A stretch of DNA of 64,000 nucleotides from an uncultured Ruminococcus sp. GTDB taxonomy: Bacteria; Bacillota; Clostridia; Oscillospirales; Ruminococcaceae. Where the stretch lies: NCBI GenBank assembly GCA_900545345.1, contig UQYQ01000010.1, forward strand, positions 1 to 64,000. Direction: 5' to 3'. Under the pieces are notes generated by a model. The model saw only the letters and a program-made list of their open reading frames with translations, did no database searches and was not told the origin of the DNA. Below, piece after piece: positions 1 to 10,200 of the stretch. The position numbers and the translations under genes were made by a program. Every line of letters begins with the position of its first letter. The stretch's first letter is position 1.

Positions 1-26
1 AATTAAGGATTTAGAGGAGGAACAGC

Positions 27-254
27 ATGAACATAACTAGAGGAACAATCACAAGAACGGCAATACTCGGACTTGCACTAACAAATCAGGTGCTAACGGT
101 ATTCGGCAAGTCACCGATACCGATTGACGATGAAACGGTTACAAATCTTATAAGTGCAGGGTGTACGGTAATAACTGCAACGATAGCTTGGTGGAAAAAC
201 AACAGCTTTACCCAAAAGGCAATAGAAGCGGACAAAGTGCTGAAAGAAAAGTAA
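27..254 (+). CDS. Phage holin, SPP1 family
   Basis: A 75-residue protein with an N-terminal hydrophobic stretch, the FGKSPIPI motif, a second hydrophobic stretch ending in AWWKNNSFT and a charged tail. This is the pattern of SPP1-type holins (PF04688), small inner-membrane proteins that form lesions releasing a phage endolysin. An AGGAGG ribosome binding site lies 7-12 bases before the ATG, and a strong terminator follows the stop. No endolysin or other phage gene follows to the right, so the rest of the module must lie left of the window, or the holin is an orphan. The family call rests on motif recognition. Confidence 0.85.
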   Translation: MNITRGTITRTAILGLALTNQVLTVFGKSPIPIDDETVTNLISAGCTVITATIAWWKNNSFTQKAIEADKVLKEK

Positions 255-268
255 ATACATAAAATAAG

Positions 269-318
269 ACAGCCCTCTGAGTTAGGAATTATTAATCTAA
301 CTTTGAGGGCTGTTTTTT
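269..318 (+). terminator. Rho-independent terminator after holin
   Basis: The arms ACAGCCCTC and GAGGGCTGT pair perfectly around a loop with a further GTTAG/CTAAC pairing. A T run follows directly. It ends the holin transcript. Confidence 0.9.
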
Positions 319-430
319 TATAAGATTATTAATAAGCAGAAACAAATGAAAAGGGTAAAAATGATTTTATATATTTTTTATAAATGGTACGCTTAATATT
401 TGGATGTGTATACAAAAAACTAGAAATATA

Positions 431-459
431 TTGAATTATATTGTAGAAACATGTATAAT
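431..459 (+). promoter_or_regulatory. Sigma-A-type promoter for the LRR/zinc-protease gene
   Basis: TTGAAT (431-436) and TATAAT (454-459) are separated by exactly 17 bases, 31 bases before the start codon. A CGGAGG ribosome binding site lies at 478-483. Confidence 0.8.
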
Positions 460-490
460 AATACTTCAAAAATAAAACGGAGGTATCATT

Positions 491-2296
491 ATGAAAAATT
501 TAAAAAGAATTGCTATTGTTATGTCATCTTTGGTCATTTTGTTTTCGGTATCATTTACAACTGATACGGGTGGAGTGCCTGATATATTTAAGGCATCTTC
601 AATGATTGTATCAGCAAGCTCAAGTGAAGATTTTAGCTATGTTGTAGGAAGTGACAGTGAAGGATCATTCGTCACGATTACAGGATATTCAGGAAACGAT
701 ACGGAATTGGTATTTCCAAGCACATTAAACGGTTATAAAGTCAAAGCGATAGGGTCATCGACAAGAAACGGTATTCAGGGAGCTAATACAGATAAGGTTA
801 CATCAGTCACAGTGCCGTCCGGAGTAACTTCAATAGGTCCATATGCTTTTCAAAATTGGACTTCTCTATTAAACATAAATACACCTGTTTCTTTAATATC
901 AATTGGTAACTATGCATTTAGAGGATGTACATCTCTTGAAAAATTTGGAGTAACTTCACATGTGAACTTGTCTAGAATAGGTACTGGTGCATTTCAAAAT
1001 TGTACAAATTTAGTTTTATTTTATATTAGAAACACCCCAATAACTTCAACTTCACCTGATTTGCTGAGTGGATGTACAAAATTAAAAGGTGTTTTTTTAC
1101 CGGATATTAAGTATATTGGCTCGTCGACATTTAAAGATTGTTCATCTCTTGCTTCAATAACAATTCCGGATACAGTTTTAATTATAAGCACTAGTGCTTT
1201 TGAAAATTGCACTAGCTTGAAAAATTTATCAATATCAAGCTCGTCTAAGTTAAAAAGTATTCGTCGTATGGCTTTCAAAAATTGCAGTAGCCTTAATAGT
1301 TTTACTTTTTCAGGAGATTCTGAAAAGAAATTTGATATTGCTCAATACGCTTTTCAGAATTGCACATCATTAAAAAATGTTGTTTTAGGTAAATGTAAAA
1401 GTTATGATTTCGGTACTGGTGTTTTCAAAGACTGTACAAATTTTTCTTCCATAACTTTTCCTAAGAAGAACAATGCTGATGATTTAGATGGAATAGCTTT
1501 CAGCAGAGATTGTTTTTTGAATACTCCATACTATACATCAAACTGTACATCAGGGGTTTATCCTAATATATCAAATAGAGGATCAGCAGCAAATTGCACT
1601 GGAAAACAATTAGTTGTAAGTGTGTTTTTAAATGCCACAGTCAATGGTTCCAGTACACAATGGTCAAATACAGAAAAAACACAAAAGAATCAAAATGTTC
1701 TTACAGCAACAACATTTATCAAAAATCAAGCATCAAGATATGATACAAATGTTTATTTTAATACTGCAGTTGACAGTTCATTAGAAGTAACTATACCGAA
1801 TAATAATTTATCTATAACAGTACCATCAAGCGGGGTTGTTTCAACTATAACAGTTGATGGAAAATCTCAAAGCATAAACACCTATATTCGTGATTATATT
1901 AACTCAACTGATTTGGCACCTTATAAATTAAAGGGACAATATAGTGCACAAGGAGTAGCTTATGTGTTGTTTGTAAAATATGACGGAAGATCATCGGCTT
2001 ATTGTATAGATAATAATTTTGATTTGGCGAAGGTCATTAGATTAGGTACAAGTTTAGCTGATGACACATCTAGAAGTATTGCTCATGAACTAATGCATTG
2101 TTATGGAGCTCCTGATGCTTATAGTGATTCTGTTAGTTCTATTGACAGTTACTCATCTAATAGGTATTTTTATGACCTTATGAGAGTTGCGGGATATTCT
2201 CTTAATAGTTTACATATCAACACATATGCGGCGTACAGTGTAGGATGGACGAACATACTATTTAAAGAAGATGCTGAAATTTATAATTTTTCATAA
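491..2296 (+). CDS. Secreted BspA-type LRR protein with zinc metalloprotease domain
   Basis: A 601-residue exported protein. The N-terminal signal peptide (about residues 1-42) is followed by BspA/LRR_5-type repeats to about residue 360. They recur as I-x-x-x-A-F-x-N/D-C-T/S-S-L, typical of surface adhesion or interaction modules. The C-terminal part carries the zinc-protease signature HELMHCYGAPD at residues 532-542 (HExxHxxGxxD). A downstream YDLM could be the Met-turn, and AAYSVGW resembles M6-like zincins. It is a paralogue of the gene at 60021, which has the same order of domains plus a dockerin-like tail that this one lacks. The substrate is unknown. The pairing of LRR and protease domains is seen directly; the peptidase activity is inferred. 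Confidence 0.8.
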   Translation: MKNLKRIAIVMSSLVILFSVSFTTDTGGVPDIFKASSMIVSASSSEDFSYVVGSDSEGSFVTITGYSGNDTELVFPSTLNGYKVKAIGSSTRNGIQGANTDKVTSVTVPSGVTSIGPYAFQNWTSLLNINTPVSLISIGNYAFRGCTSLEKFGVTSHVNLSRIGTGAFQNCTNLVLFYIRNTPITSTSPDLLSGCTKLKGVFLPDIKYIGSSTFKDCSSLASITIPDTVLIISTSAFENCTSLKNLSISSSSKLKSIRRMAFKNCSSLNSFTFSGDSEKKFDIAQYAFQNCTSLKNVVLGKCKSYDFGTGVFKDCTNFSSITFPKKNNADDLDGIAFSRDCFLNTPYYTSNCTSGVYPNISNRGSAANCTGKQLVVSVFLNATVNGSSTQWSNTEKTQKNQNVLTATTFIKNQASRYDTNVYFNTAVDSSLEVTIPNNNLSITVPSSGVVSTITVDGKSQSINTYIRDYINSTDLAPYKLKGQYSAQGVAYVLFVKYDGRSSAYCIDNNFDLAKVIRLGTSLADDTSRSIAHELMHCYGAPDAYSDSVSSIDSYSSNRYFYDLMRVAGYSLNSLHINTYAAYSVGWTNILFKEDAEIYNFS

Positions 2297-2536
2297 TTTT
2301 ATTTAAACAACACAATCCCAAAGAAGCCATCAATAAAGTTAAATTATTTATAAATATGTTTCTTTATGCACGAAATACGACACAAGTTAATTTAAACAAT
2401 TTTCATCATACCGCACAAAATATTATAGGTATCCTACTGGTAACAAAATATCAGTTTTACCTAGATTTTTCGGCATGTGCGGTTGCAGTTGAAGAAGCAA
2501 TGAAAGCGTAGTTTTTTTTAAAACTTAATAAAAAAC
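2297..2536. other. Non-coding stretch with only a doubtful 51-codon ORF
   Basis: No recognisable gene. A 51-codon open frame runs from 2356 to 2511 on the plus strand with no ribosome binding site. Its predicted end reads like a soluble protein tail (FSACAVAVEEAMKA), so it may be a gene remnant. A short T run follows. Nothing else was seen before the two terminators. Confidence 0.4.
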
Positions 2537-2577
2537 AAATCCCGATTATGCGTAAATACCGCATTTTCGGGATTTTT
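2537..2577 (+). terminator. Terminator hairpin
   Basis: AAATCCCGA pairs with TCGGGATTT, with an inner ATGCG/CGCAT-like pairing, and a T run follows. It probably ends transcripts from the LRR gene 240 bases upstream. Confidence 0.75.
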
Positions 2578-2594
2578 TGTTAGACAAAAGAAAA

Positions 2595-2626
2595 GCCGTC
2601 AGTTTTATAACTGACGGCATGTTTTT
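2595..2626. terminator. Bidirectional terminator between convergent genes
   Basis: GCCGTCAGTT (2595-2604) pairs perfectly with AACTGACGGC (2609-2618). T-rich tails lie on both sides, so it can serve the plus-strand gene and the convergent protease gene ending at 2673. Confidence 0.75.
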
Positions 2627-2672
2627 TATATTGATGAATTGCGGAAACTAAGTAATAATATGAATAATATTT

Positions 2673-4295
2673 TTAGACAGTCCCGTATAATATAGGTGCT
2701 AAAATAGCCATATCATTTGGTGTAACTGCACCATCGTTATTCATATCACCTAAATATTCCTGTAAGTATGAAATTTGTTCTTGGCCGCGCATATAAGAAT
2801 TATATGCACTGATTTCTTTAAAATTTATAGATCTATCATAGTTAATATCACCTTTTTCTAAATCAATTTTAGCAATTGGTGCATATGAGCTTCCATTAAT
2901 ATTTAAACCTCCGCTTAAATCATTTATAACATTTCCATTGTCATCAGTAATTTTTATTCCTTTAATATTTATTTTATTATTATCATTTAAAGTATCACTC
3001 ATATAAATTCGCCAATAATATCCTTTATAGAAATCAGATATTGGATTAGCTAAATCTCCGAAATCAAATACCATTGTTCCGTTATAAGGAACAGATAAGC
3101 TCTTATTTCCCGCAAATGAGTCGTATGCAGTTTGTGTTGTGAAATCATTTTTACTTGTTCCGGTTCCTCTGCCAAGCTCAATTTTAACTTGGTTTCTATA
3201 GTCTGTAGAAAAGCTGACTTCTGCTGCAAATGCAACATCTTTATGTCCTACAGTAATAACATTAAATACATTGTTAGAACCCGTTCCCATTGCAGGTTTC
3301 CTTGAATATGAAAATGAGTTTTCATTTAAATTGTTAGCACTTATCCCGTTTAAAGCATCGTACATTATCCATAAAACTCCGTTGTTATTTGCTCCGCTAT
3401 TAGTTAATCCCCAAGAGTTTATTACCTTGAAAGCACCCTTTTCACCTGCTTCAATTGTACCGTTTCCATTTATGTCGCAGGTCACATTGTCATCATAGCC
3501 AACTAAAGTCATGGCATGAGAACCTCCGTTTGAATCATAGCACCTATATACAAGCTTAGTATTCCTCCAACTTCCTATACCGTTTTTATAATTAAAGTCA
3601 TTCCAAGTCTGGAATGTTAATACTTTTTGCGAATTAAGAATGAATTTTATGTTCGACAAATCAGTATCACTGCTGCTGGTAATTACAGTGCCTGTTCCGG
3701 ATATGCTGCTGGTTGAATAAGAGGTTAATCGGGTATTTAATGCGTTTCTCATATCATTGACTGCATTCGCATATGTTGGAAGTTCATTAATATTATAGTT
3801 TGATGTTGAAGTCGGATAAGGAAATTGTGTTTGTGTGAGTGCTCCTTGATTTCTTAAAAGTTTATAAGCATTGGAGTAGCTTGATCCTTTGTCCTCACCA
3901 TGATTAATATTGTTATAAGTCCATTTCGGTGAATAAACCACTCTGTCAGCAGCGGAAGTCACATTGTTAAGTCTGTTAACTTCGTATGAATACTGATAAT
4001 AGGTTGAAGCCCATGCTGTACATGAGCCTATACTGCCCTGATTGCCTATAGGAGGGAAACAAGGGCTTGTGCTTAAATCAACTTTGGAAGGGAGAGTACC
4101 TAAAGATCTTGGCATAGAAAGGGACTGTTGGTCAAATTCATTTGCAAAGGCTTCAAGCTCTTCTTCGGTTTCAGGTATTAAACCCTCTCCAAAGACTTCT
4201 TCCTGCTCAGCTGTTATAGGCGGCAAAGTCACCAATGAACAGCCAATCATTACGGCGATTAAAATTGATAATAGTTTGGATAGTTTTCTTTTCAT
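2673..4295 (-). CDS. Secreted papain-family (C1A) cysteine protease with C-terminal dockerin
   Basis: A 540-residue exported protease. The start at 4295 has an AAGGAAGG ribosome binding site and gives a clean signal peptide; an upstream in-frame ATG adds 14 non-signal residues. The papain catalytic set is visible: Gln86 and Cys92 in GNQGSIGSCTAWA, His260 in GSHAMTLVGY and Asn293 in INSWG. Residues 481-540 form a type I-like dockerin with two calcium loops (GDINYDRSINFKE and GDMNNDGAVTPND), so the enzyme probably docks to a cohesin scaffold on the cell surface. A DINGNGT loop between His and Asn is a likely extra calcium site. MIGC at residues 16-19 could instead be a weak lipobox. No cohesin is encoded in the window. 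Confidence 0.88.
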   Translation of the reverse strand: MKRKLSKLLSILIAVMIGCSLVTLPPITAEQEEVFGEGLIPETEEELEAFANEFDQQSLSMPRSLGTLPSKVDLSTSPCFPPIGNQGSIGSCTAWASTYYQYSYEVNRLNNVTSAADRVVYSPKWTYNNINHGEDKGSSYSNAYKLLRNQGALTQTQFPYPTSTSNYNINELPTYANAVNDMRNALNTRLTSYSTSSISGTGTVITSSSDTDLSNIKFILNSQKVLTFQTWNDFNYKNGIGSWRNTKLVYRCYDSNGGSHAMTLVGYDDNVTCDINGNGTIEAGEKGAFKVINSWGLTNSGANNNGVLWIMYDALNGISANNLNENSFSYSRKPAMGTGSNNVFNVITVGHKDVAFAAEVSFSTDYRNQVKIELGRGTGTSKNDFTTQTAYDSFAGNKSLSVPYNGTMVFDFGDLANPISDFYKGYYWRIYMSDTLNDNNKINIKGIKITDDNGNVINDLSGGLNINGSSYAPIAKIDLEKGDINYDRSINFKEISAYNSYMRGQEQISYLQEYLGDMNNDGAVTPNDMAILAPILYGTV

Positions 4296-4343
4296 AAAAA
4301 TACCTTCCTTTTTAAATAATGGTGAATAATAATTCACATATAT

Positions 4344-4371
4344 ATTATAAAAAATTTTGCAGATTTTGCAA
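4344..4371 (-). promoter_or_regulatory. Promoter of the dockerin-protease gene
   Basis: On the minus strand TTGCAA (4371-4366) and TATAAT (4349-4344) are 16 bases apart. A perfect palindrome GTGAAT-AATA-ATTCAC (4322-4337) sits at the expected transcription start and could be an operator or a 5' hairpin. Confidence 0.65.
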
Positions 4372-4544
4372 GTTTTACATATGGAAAGTTTTTTCTTGTT
4401 TCATTATCGACCTGTTTGGAACATATTAACTCTGAAATTATCACATAATCAACATAAAATCAATTTATAATCGTAATCGTTGAGTCATATTGTGCGGAAT
4501 ATTAGTGATAACAATCGGTGAATGTCTGAATATCATTAAAAAGC

Positions 4545-4573
4545 TTGAAAAATTTATGTAAATGTTGTATAAT
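4545..4573 (+). promoter_or_regulatory. Promoter of the LCP-family gene
   Basis: TTGAAA (4545-4550), a 17-base spacer and TATAAT (4568-4573). The inverted repeat described next lies just downstream in the 5' untranslated region. Confidence 0.75.
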
Positions 4574-4582
4574 AATAAAGTA

Positions 4583-4616
4583 TAAATATTTTTTTAGTAA
4601 TTACTAAAAATATTTA
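4583..4616. repeat. AT-only inverted repeat in the LCP gene leader
   Basis: The left arm (4583-4600) and right arm (4601-4616) are complementary except for a two-T bulge, with TTAGTAATTACTAA at the centre. It starts 10 bases after the -10 box, where an operator would block transcription, but it could also be only an mRNA hairpin. Confidence 0.5.
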
Positions 4617-4690
4617 TTGTAATCATGAAAATTATAGGGTAGAAAAGTAATGGTTGAAGTTGAAACATTACTAAGAATAAGGAGGTACAT

Positions 4691-6571
4691 ATGTCTGAGA
4701 ATAAAAAATCAGATGATTTATCTGTTGATGATATCATTAAAGATGTCATGAGAAAGAAAAGAAATGTTAAATCTAATACTTCTGAAACTGATAGAGACAA
4801 AGCAAATGAAAAAATATATGTAAAAAGATCTGATGTAAAAGTAGATGATATAAATTCTAAAGATTATTTTAAATCATTTTATAATGATTTAAAATCTGAT
4901 AAGATTGCAGATGAAAAAAGCAATATGCATCGCTCAATAAGTGATATTGAAGCTTTAAAAAAACAAGAGGAATATATGAGAAAAAGTCTCAATGAAGTTC
5001 CGGACAGTGATGACACGGGTGATAATGCTATGTCTGAGTTGTTTGCTCATGCTGTTGAAAGCAGCGGAAAAAAGCTTTCACCAGCACAGCAGGCGGCTAT
5101 AAAAGAAGCCAGAAATCCTAAGCCTAAAAAGACAGTTAAAAATGAGATTAAGACCAAAAAGTCTGAACTTTTAGCACCGGCAAAACCTGATGAATGGCGA
5201 ACTGACGGAATTCCGCTGTCGGATTTGGTTGCGGGAGCTATGCAGGCAAGAAAACACGATAAACCAAACAGCATTGACAATGAGATTGAGCCTATAAGCA
5301 CAGCAGAGGTTTTAGATATAGAAACTGATGAGCTTCAAGGAAAGAAAAAACGCAGAAAATGGTCTGTGAAGAAAAAGGTCTCGGTTATTTTGTGTTATGT
5401 CTTGGGAATTGTGTTATTGTTATGCGGTGCGGGTATATCTGTATTTTCATATTATACAGGGAAACTCGACAGAAACGGTAATGAAATAATTAAGATGTTC
5501 ATTCCGGGTCAGAGCGATATCGGTTCAAATGATACGGTTAATGCGGTTGATTATGAAAAAATGCTAAAGGATAAATTGGCAAAGTCAGCGGCTAATGTTG
5601 TTTCTGACAGTGATGTAACAAACATACTTTTGGTTGGTGAAGATTTAAGAGATGCGACTGAAAATAACGCTCAGTCTAACGGAAATACTGATGTTATAAT
5701 GCTTGTTTCTGTCAATACAGCCAAAGGTACAGTTACTACAACATCTCTGATGAGAGATATTTATTTGCAGATTCCCGGATACTATGCGACAAGAATTAAC
5801 GCAGCATATTCAATGGGAGGAATACCGCTGTTAGAGCAGACAATCGAAGAAAACTTCAGTATTAAAGTTGACAGATACTTAAAGGTTAATTTTTATTCGT
5901 TTATTGACATAGTTGATACAATCGGCGGTCTTGATATAAAGATTTCAAAAGCTGAAGCTCTGGGAATGGCACACCCGCTGGGAGAGCAAAATAAGTATTT
6001 AGGAAATAAACAGGGTACTGATTATTTCAAAAAAGGCGGCTTAAAGCATATGAACGGCAATCAGGCGTTGGCATATGCAAGACTTCGTAAAGTAGGAAAT
6101 TCAGATTGGGAAAGAACTCAAAGGCAGAGAACGGTAATAGACCTTATTGCAAATAAGGCTAGGGACCTATCTTTAATGGAGCTTAAATCTTTGCTGGATA
6201 AAGTAATAGATAAAATTTCTACAGATTTAACTGATGCAGAAATAGCTTACTATCTTCTTAATGCATCAACATATTTGAATTATGAACGTCAGCAAATACA
6301 GATTCCTGTTGAGGGAACATATACTTGTGAAACAATCAGAGGTGCATCTGTTTTATGTCCTGACTTCTCATCAAATATCAGAGAGCTGCAGCAAAAAATT
6401 TACGGATATACGAAAATCGGTGATGACGAGACTGATTCGGGTTATCAGACAGGGAATAATAACGGATATTCTGACAGTGCAGCAGATAACGGATACAATA
6501 ATTCTTATGATAACGGTACAAGCACTTATAATAATAACTACAACGATGCCGGTGCAAATACATTTTATTAA
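4691..6571 (+). CDS. LytR-CpsA-Psr (LCP) family cell-wall glycopolymer ligase
   Basis: A 626-residue membrane protein. A long, charged, probably disordered cytoplasmic region (about 1-228) precedes one transmembrane segment (about 231-255). The extracellular LCP domain starts near residue 308 with NILLVGEDLRD. It includes DVIMLVSVN, LMRDIYLQIPG and the arginine-rich ALAYARLRK...ERTQRQR segment that binds the polyprenyl pyrophosphate. LCP enzymes transfer teichoic acid or capsule-type polymers from lipid carriers to peptidoglycan. The tail is rich in Asn, Tyr and Gly. The N-terminal region is much longer than in most LCP proteins and may be a regulatory or interaction segment. GGAGG lies 6 bases before the ATG. 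Confidence 0.88.
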   Translation: MSENKKSDDLSVDDIIKDVMRKKRNVKSNTSETDRDKANEKIYVKRSDVKVDDINSKDYFKSFYNDLKSDKIADEKSNMHRSISDIEALKKQEEYMRKSLNEVPDSDDTGDNAMSELFAHAVESSGKKLSPAQQAAIKEARNPKPKKTVKNEIKTKKSELLAPAKPDEWRTDGIPLSDLVAGAMQARKHDKPNSIDNEIEPISTAEVLDIETDELQGKKKRRKWSVKKKVSVILCYVLGIVLLLCGAGISVFSYYTGKLDRNGNEIIKMFIPGQSDIGSNDTVNAVDYEKMLKDKLAKSAANVVSDSDVTNILLVGEDLRDATENNAQSNGNTDVIMLVSVNTAKGTVTTTSLMRDIYLQIPGYYATRINAAYSMGGIPLLEQTIEENFSIKVDRYLKVNFYSFIDIVDTIGGLDIKISKAEALGMAHPLGEQNKYLGNKQGTDYFKKGGLKHMNGNQALAYARLRKVGNSDWERTQRQRTVIDLIANKARDLSLMELKSLLDKVIDKISTDLTDAEIAYYLLNASTYLNYERQQIQIPVEGTYTCETIRGASVLCPDFSSNIRELQQKIYGYTKIGDDETDSGYQTGNNNGYSDSAADNGYNNSYDNGTSTYNNNYNDAGANTFY

Positions 6572-6618
6572 TACTGAATACAAGGTGAATATTTCTATAT
6601 AAATATTGTATAATTTTT

Positions 6619-6648
6619 AAGGCGTTTAGCTGTAAAGCTAAACGCCTT
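6619..6648 (+). terminator. Hairpin after LCP gene
   Basis: AAGGCGTTTAGC pairs perfectly over 12 bases with GCTAAACGCCTT around TGTAAA. The T tract is short and broken, so termination may be partial. Confidence 0.7.
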
Positions 6649-6932
6649 TCGTGCGTTTCAAGGATTTTTACTCAATAAACTTTGATGTTTTTAACGGCTG
6701 AAAATGTAAAGCTCGAAATCTTTACATTGATTTTTCATAGCTTTAAAAGTGATAATAAAATAAAACATATAAAATTTTTTTGAAAATATAATTGGTCAAA
6801 ACTTACAAAAAATAACGCTATTAATACAAATATATATATCAATCATGTCCTTTTTTGTAATTTCTTAATATTTTCGTCAATTATATACAAAAAAATTCAC
6901 AAATTATTTAGATAAATAAGAATAAGTTAATC

Positions 6933-6961
6933 TTGACAAACAAAAGATTTTACGCTAAAAT
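6933..6961 (+). promoter_or_regulatory. Consensus promoter for the giant surface protein
   Basis: TTGACA (6933-6938), a 17-base spacer and TAAAAT (6956-6961). The implied transcript has a 5' untranslated region of about 230 bases before the start codon at 7202. The bases from 6649 to this promoter are AT-rich and show no gene. Confidence 0.8.
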
Positions 6962-7004
6962 GTTAATTGTAAATATTGAATATTGTTCTTTTTGATCGTT
7001 TTGA

Positions 7005-7086
7005 CAATTCGGTTGACTAGTACAAGTCATCGGTTCTTATCAGCCGAATTGCAATGCACATCATTAAAATATGCTGTGCATTTTTT
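7005..7086 (+). ncRNA. Structured leader RNA with intrinsic terminator (unidentified)
   Basis: A 12-pair stem (7005-7016 with 7040-7051, one G-U) encloses a 23-base loop. It is followed at once by a second hairpin, AATGCACA (7053-7060) with TGTGCATT (7075-7082), and a run of six T. The order promoter, structured element, terminator, long leader, gene is that of a riboswitch or attenuator. I could not match it to the purine, preQ1, SAM or cyclic-di-GMP riboswitch patterns that I know. Confidence 0.55.
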
Positions 7087-7201
7087 ATATTCTGCTTAAT
7101 GAATATAGAATCATATGTATAATTATTCAGTATTACGAATATGATTTGAAAACCTTTAATGGTAATCAGTAGATTTTCAAAATCAGGAAAGGGGAATTGT
7201 A

Positions 7202-10200
7202 ATGAAAAAACTACTGAAAAAGGTTTTGAGTTCTGCTCTTTGCATTTCTATGCTTTCAAGTTTATTACCTTATGATAGTTTGCTAAGTTCGTCTGCATTA
7301 TCGGTTAATGTCGGCAACAACCCGTCGCCTAAAGTGGATATTGCAGTAAGTGTACCAAGCGACTATGACGGTGACTTTGAGAGCTTCAGAGAAGCATTAA
7401 CTCAATCCTTAATCGACAAAGGTATGGATCCTAGCTCGTTCCGTATTACAGATACTGCAGTTAAGATTGATACCACAAACTTAGATGGTTGGTATGTTTA
7501 CGACCATTATTACAGCAAAGACGCTTATGACGCTTTGAAACTATCAGCTGAGCAGCAGATAAAGCAGCCATACAGAGCAGCTGATAACACTCATATGACT
7601 TCTCACGGTGTATCTGGTGTACCTACGCCGGTTCCGATTCAAGATGTATTTGTTACAGGGAAGTATAAGAGAGTAAACAGCAATCTTTTCCCATTCAACC
7701 AGCATACTTATTCATATGCTGTAGATGAAAAGGCTAATATGGTTTTCGCAGGATACGGTACCAACTCAAGAAATGACTTTATGGTTTATCCTGCAACAAG
7801 TGATTCAAAGAGAACTATTGACTTTGACCTTGACTGTAGTTTAGTTGACGCACATACTCTTCAGGGTATGGGATTTCTGTTAAATGCATCTGTTACTGAT
7901 GCAGGTATTCTTAATGGATATATGCTTTATTATGATTGGCCGAGCACAGTAAGAATTGCTAGAATTGACAATTATAATGCAATGGCATATAGCGGCAGCA
8001 ATCAAACAGTTCCGCTTCCATCTTCCAATATCGCATCTAAGTCTGTTTCTTTAGGAAGCGGTACCAAGCTCAGACTTCATGTTGAGCTTGAAAAGGATAA
8101 GGTTACTGTTACTCAAAGAAAATACAGCGGAACTGTATTAGGAGATGAAGAGGTATTATTTAATAATGTAGCTCTTCCTATTCAAGAAAAGAACGGTAAC
8201 GGTTTCGGTCCAATAGTAGGATATAAGACTCATGGTTGTGCTTCGATGACATATTTTACATTTGGCGACTTGCAGATGACTTATGCTGCAACTGCATTCG
8301 ACGCATTAAAGAATGTACAGTATGCACAAAGTGCGGATCAGAAATACTTCATCAACCTTGTTGGTGATAACAACGATCCTAATGTTCCTAATGAAGTAGA
8401 AGAACATCAGAATTACATAGACGGTATCAACCGTATGGACTCAAATGAAATTTTCTATTTGAGTAATGTTGATGACGGTTTAATTTTAACGGATTCTAAA
8501 AAGGGTGAGGGTGACGATCCCGATCATATTGGTTTAGGAACTGAAAACGGTATGATAGCCTCAGGTTCAGGATATATTGATATGATGGCTGATTATATCT
8601 ATAATAGTTATATTGAAAAGAAAGAGTTTAAGAGTGAACATCCTGTAGAAAGTCCAATTCCATTGTCTAATTTCTATATTACCAATGCAGATGACGGCTC
8701 ACAGCTTATGACAGTTCACTTAAAGCACTTAGGCGACAATGATATTGTAAATGTTAATATCAAAGATAAGTCTAAGCCTAATAAAGACAATGATGCACTT
8801 ACTAAGTGGACATTAAATGTCTATGACCCAGACGGTACTGTTGTTAAAACTCAGACAACAACAGCTACTACTACTGATGCTGACGGAAATGTTCAGCCTG
8901 TTTTGGAAAACTTCCAGATAAGCAGGAATATTGCTAAACAAGGCCGTTATACACTTGAGCTTATTGTTGAAGACGCTAACGGCAACAAGTCAGAAACCTT
9001 CCAGACATACTTAACAGTGTTCTTGGATGAAGTAGAACCTGAAGCTGTGGCTGAAAACAGCAGTAAAAATAAAGCTAAGGTTACTCTTACCGACAGAGGT
9101 CCTGGTATCGCAGATGACGGTATTACATTTATTGAAGATAACAGAGGTTCAGGTGTTGCTGCATACTGGCTTACAACTGATATAAATGCAGCGCCTCCTT
9201 CAGATGACGGTGAATGGGAAGTTCTTCGTGAACCTGTTCATAAATATGAGTTTGAAGTAGACCTTGAAGAATTTGCAGGTCCTGGTAACAACCTTGTTGT
9301 ATGGTATAAAGACGAGTGCGGAAACATTGGTAAGTGTTTGGCTTATAAACCTGTTAAGGTTTCTGTACAGGATCCTGACGGAAATCCGATTGATGAATAT
9401 TATGTAATCGGTGATAATCCAATCATTGTATTGCCAGAAGACGACTTAATTCCTGATCCTGACGACGATGATCATGAGTTCAGTTCTTGGGAAGACCCAG
9501 AGGGTAATCCGATTTCTTCAGGTACTACTGTACCGGTTGACCCAGATGACGATGACCCTACAATTGTAGTTCGTCCTGGATATACCGACACAAGAGTTAA
9601 ACTTATTTATAATGCAAACGCTGCTGATGCTGTAATTGATGAGGCAGACAGCGGCAGTAACGGAAAATTGAAATCTTATTTGGTTTCTTTGAATTCTGAC
9701 ATTGTAACAAAGATTAACAATCAAAAACATGATGTATCAAGACCTGGATACAGATTTGTAAAATGGACTCTTGATGCAGCCGGAACACAGGACATTACAG
9801 ATCAGATTCTTAATGAAGAAATTCTTAATGAAAAGACTTTGACCGGTAATGATCTGACAAATGATACAAAGCAGATTTATGCGCAGTGGGAAATTGCTTC
9901 ATACACACTTACATTCGACCACAACGGCGGAGGTTCTAAGGGTGTTAAATCTAAAGAAGTTGTATATCAAACACCTTTACAGACCGGTGTAATTGATAAG
10001 CTTACAGGTAGTGACAACCCAGACAGAGAAGGTTATATCTTTGAAGGATGGACTCTTGATAAAGAGGGTACACAGCCTATCGGAAGCACTACTATGCCTC
10101 CGAATGATTATACCGTTTATGCTAAGTGGAGAGTAAATACAAGTAAGTATCTTGTACACTTTGACAGCAATGGCGGAAGCGATGTAAACGATCAGTCTTA

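Noticed and set aside
2356..2511. 51-codon ORF after the first LRR protease gene
   Set aside because: It has no ribosome binding site and no recognisable family, so it was listed only as a doubtful remnant.
5047..5301. Minus-strand 84-codon frame inside the LCP gene
   Set aside because: It is a shadow of the LCP coding frame, with no start signal and no homologous features.
6282..6602. Ile/Tyr-rich frames on both strands at the end of the LCP gene
   Set aside because: They overlap a clear LCP reading frame and reflect its Asn/Tyr-rich tail.
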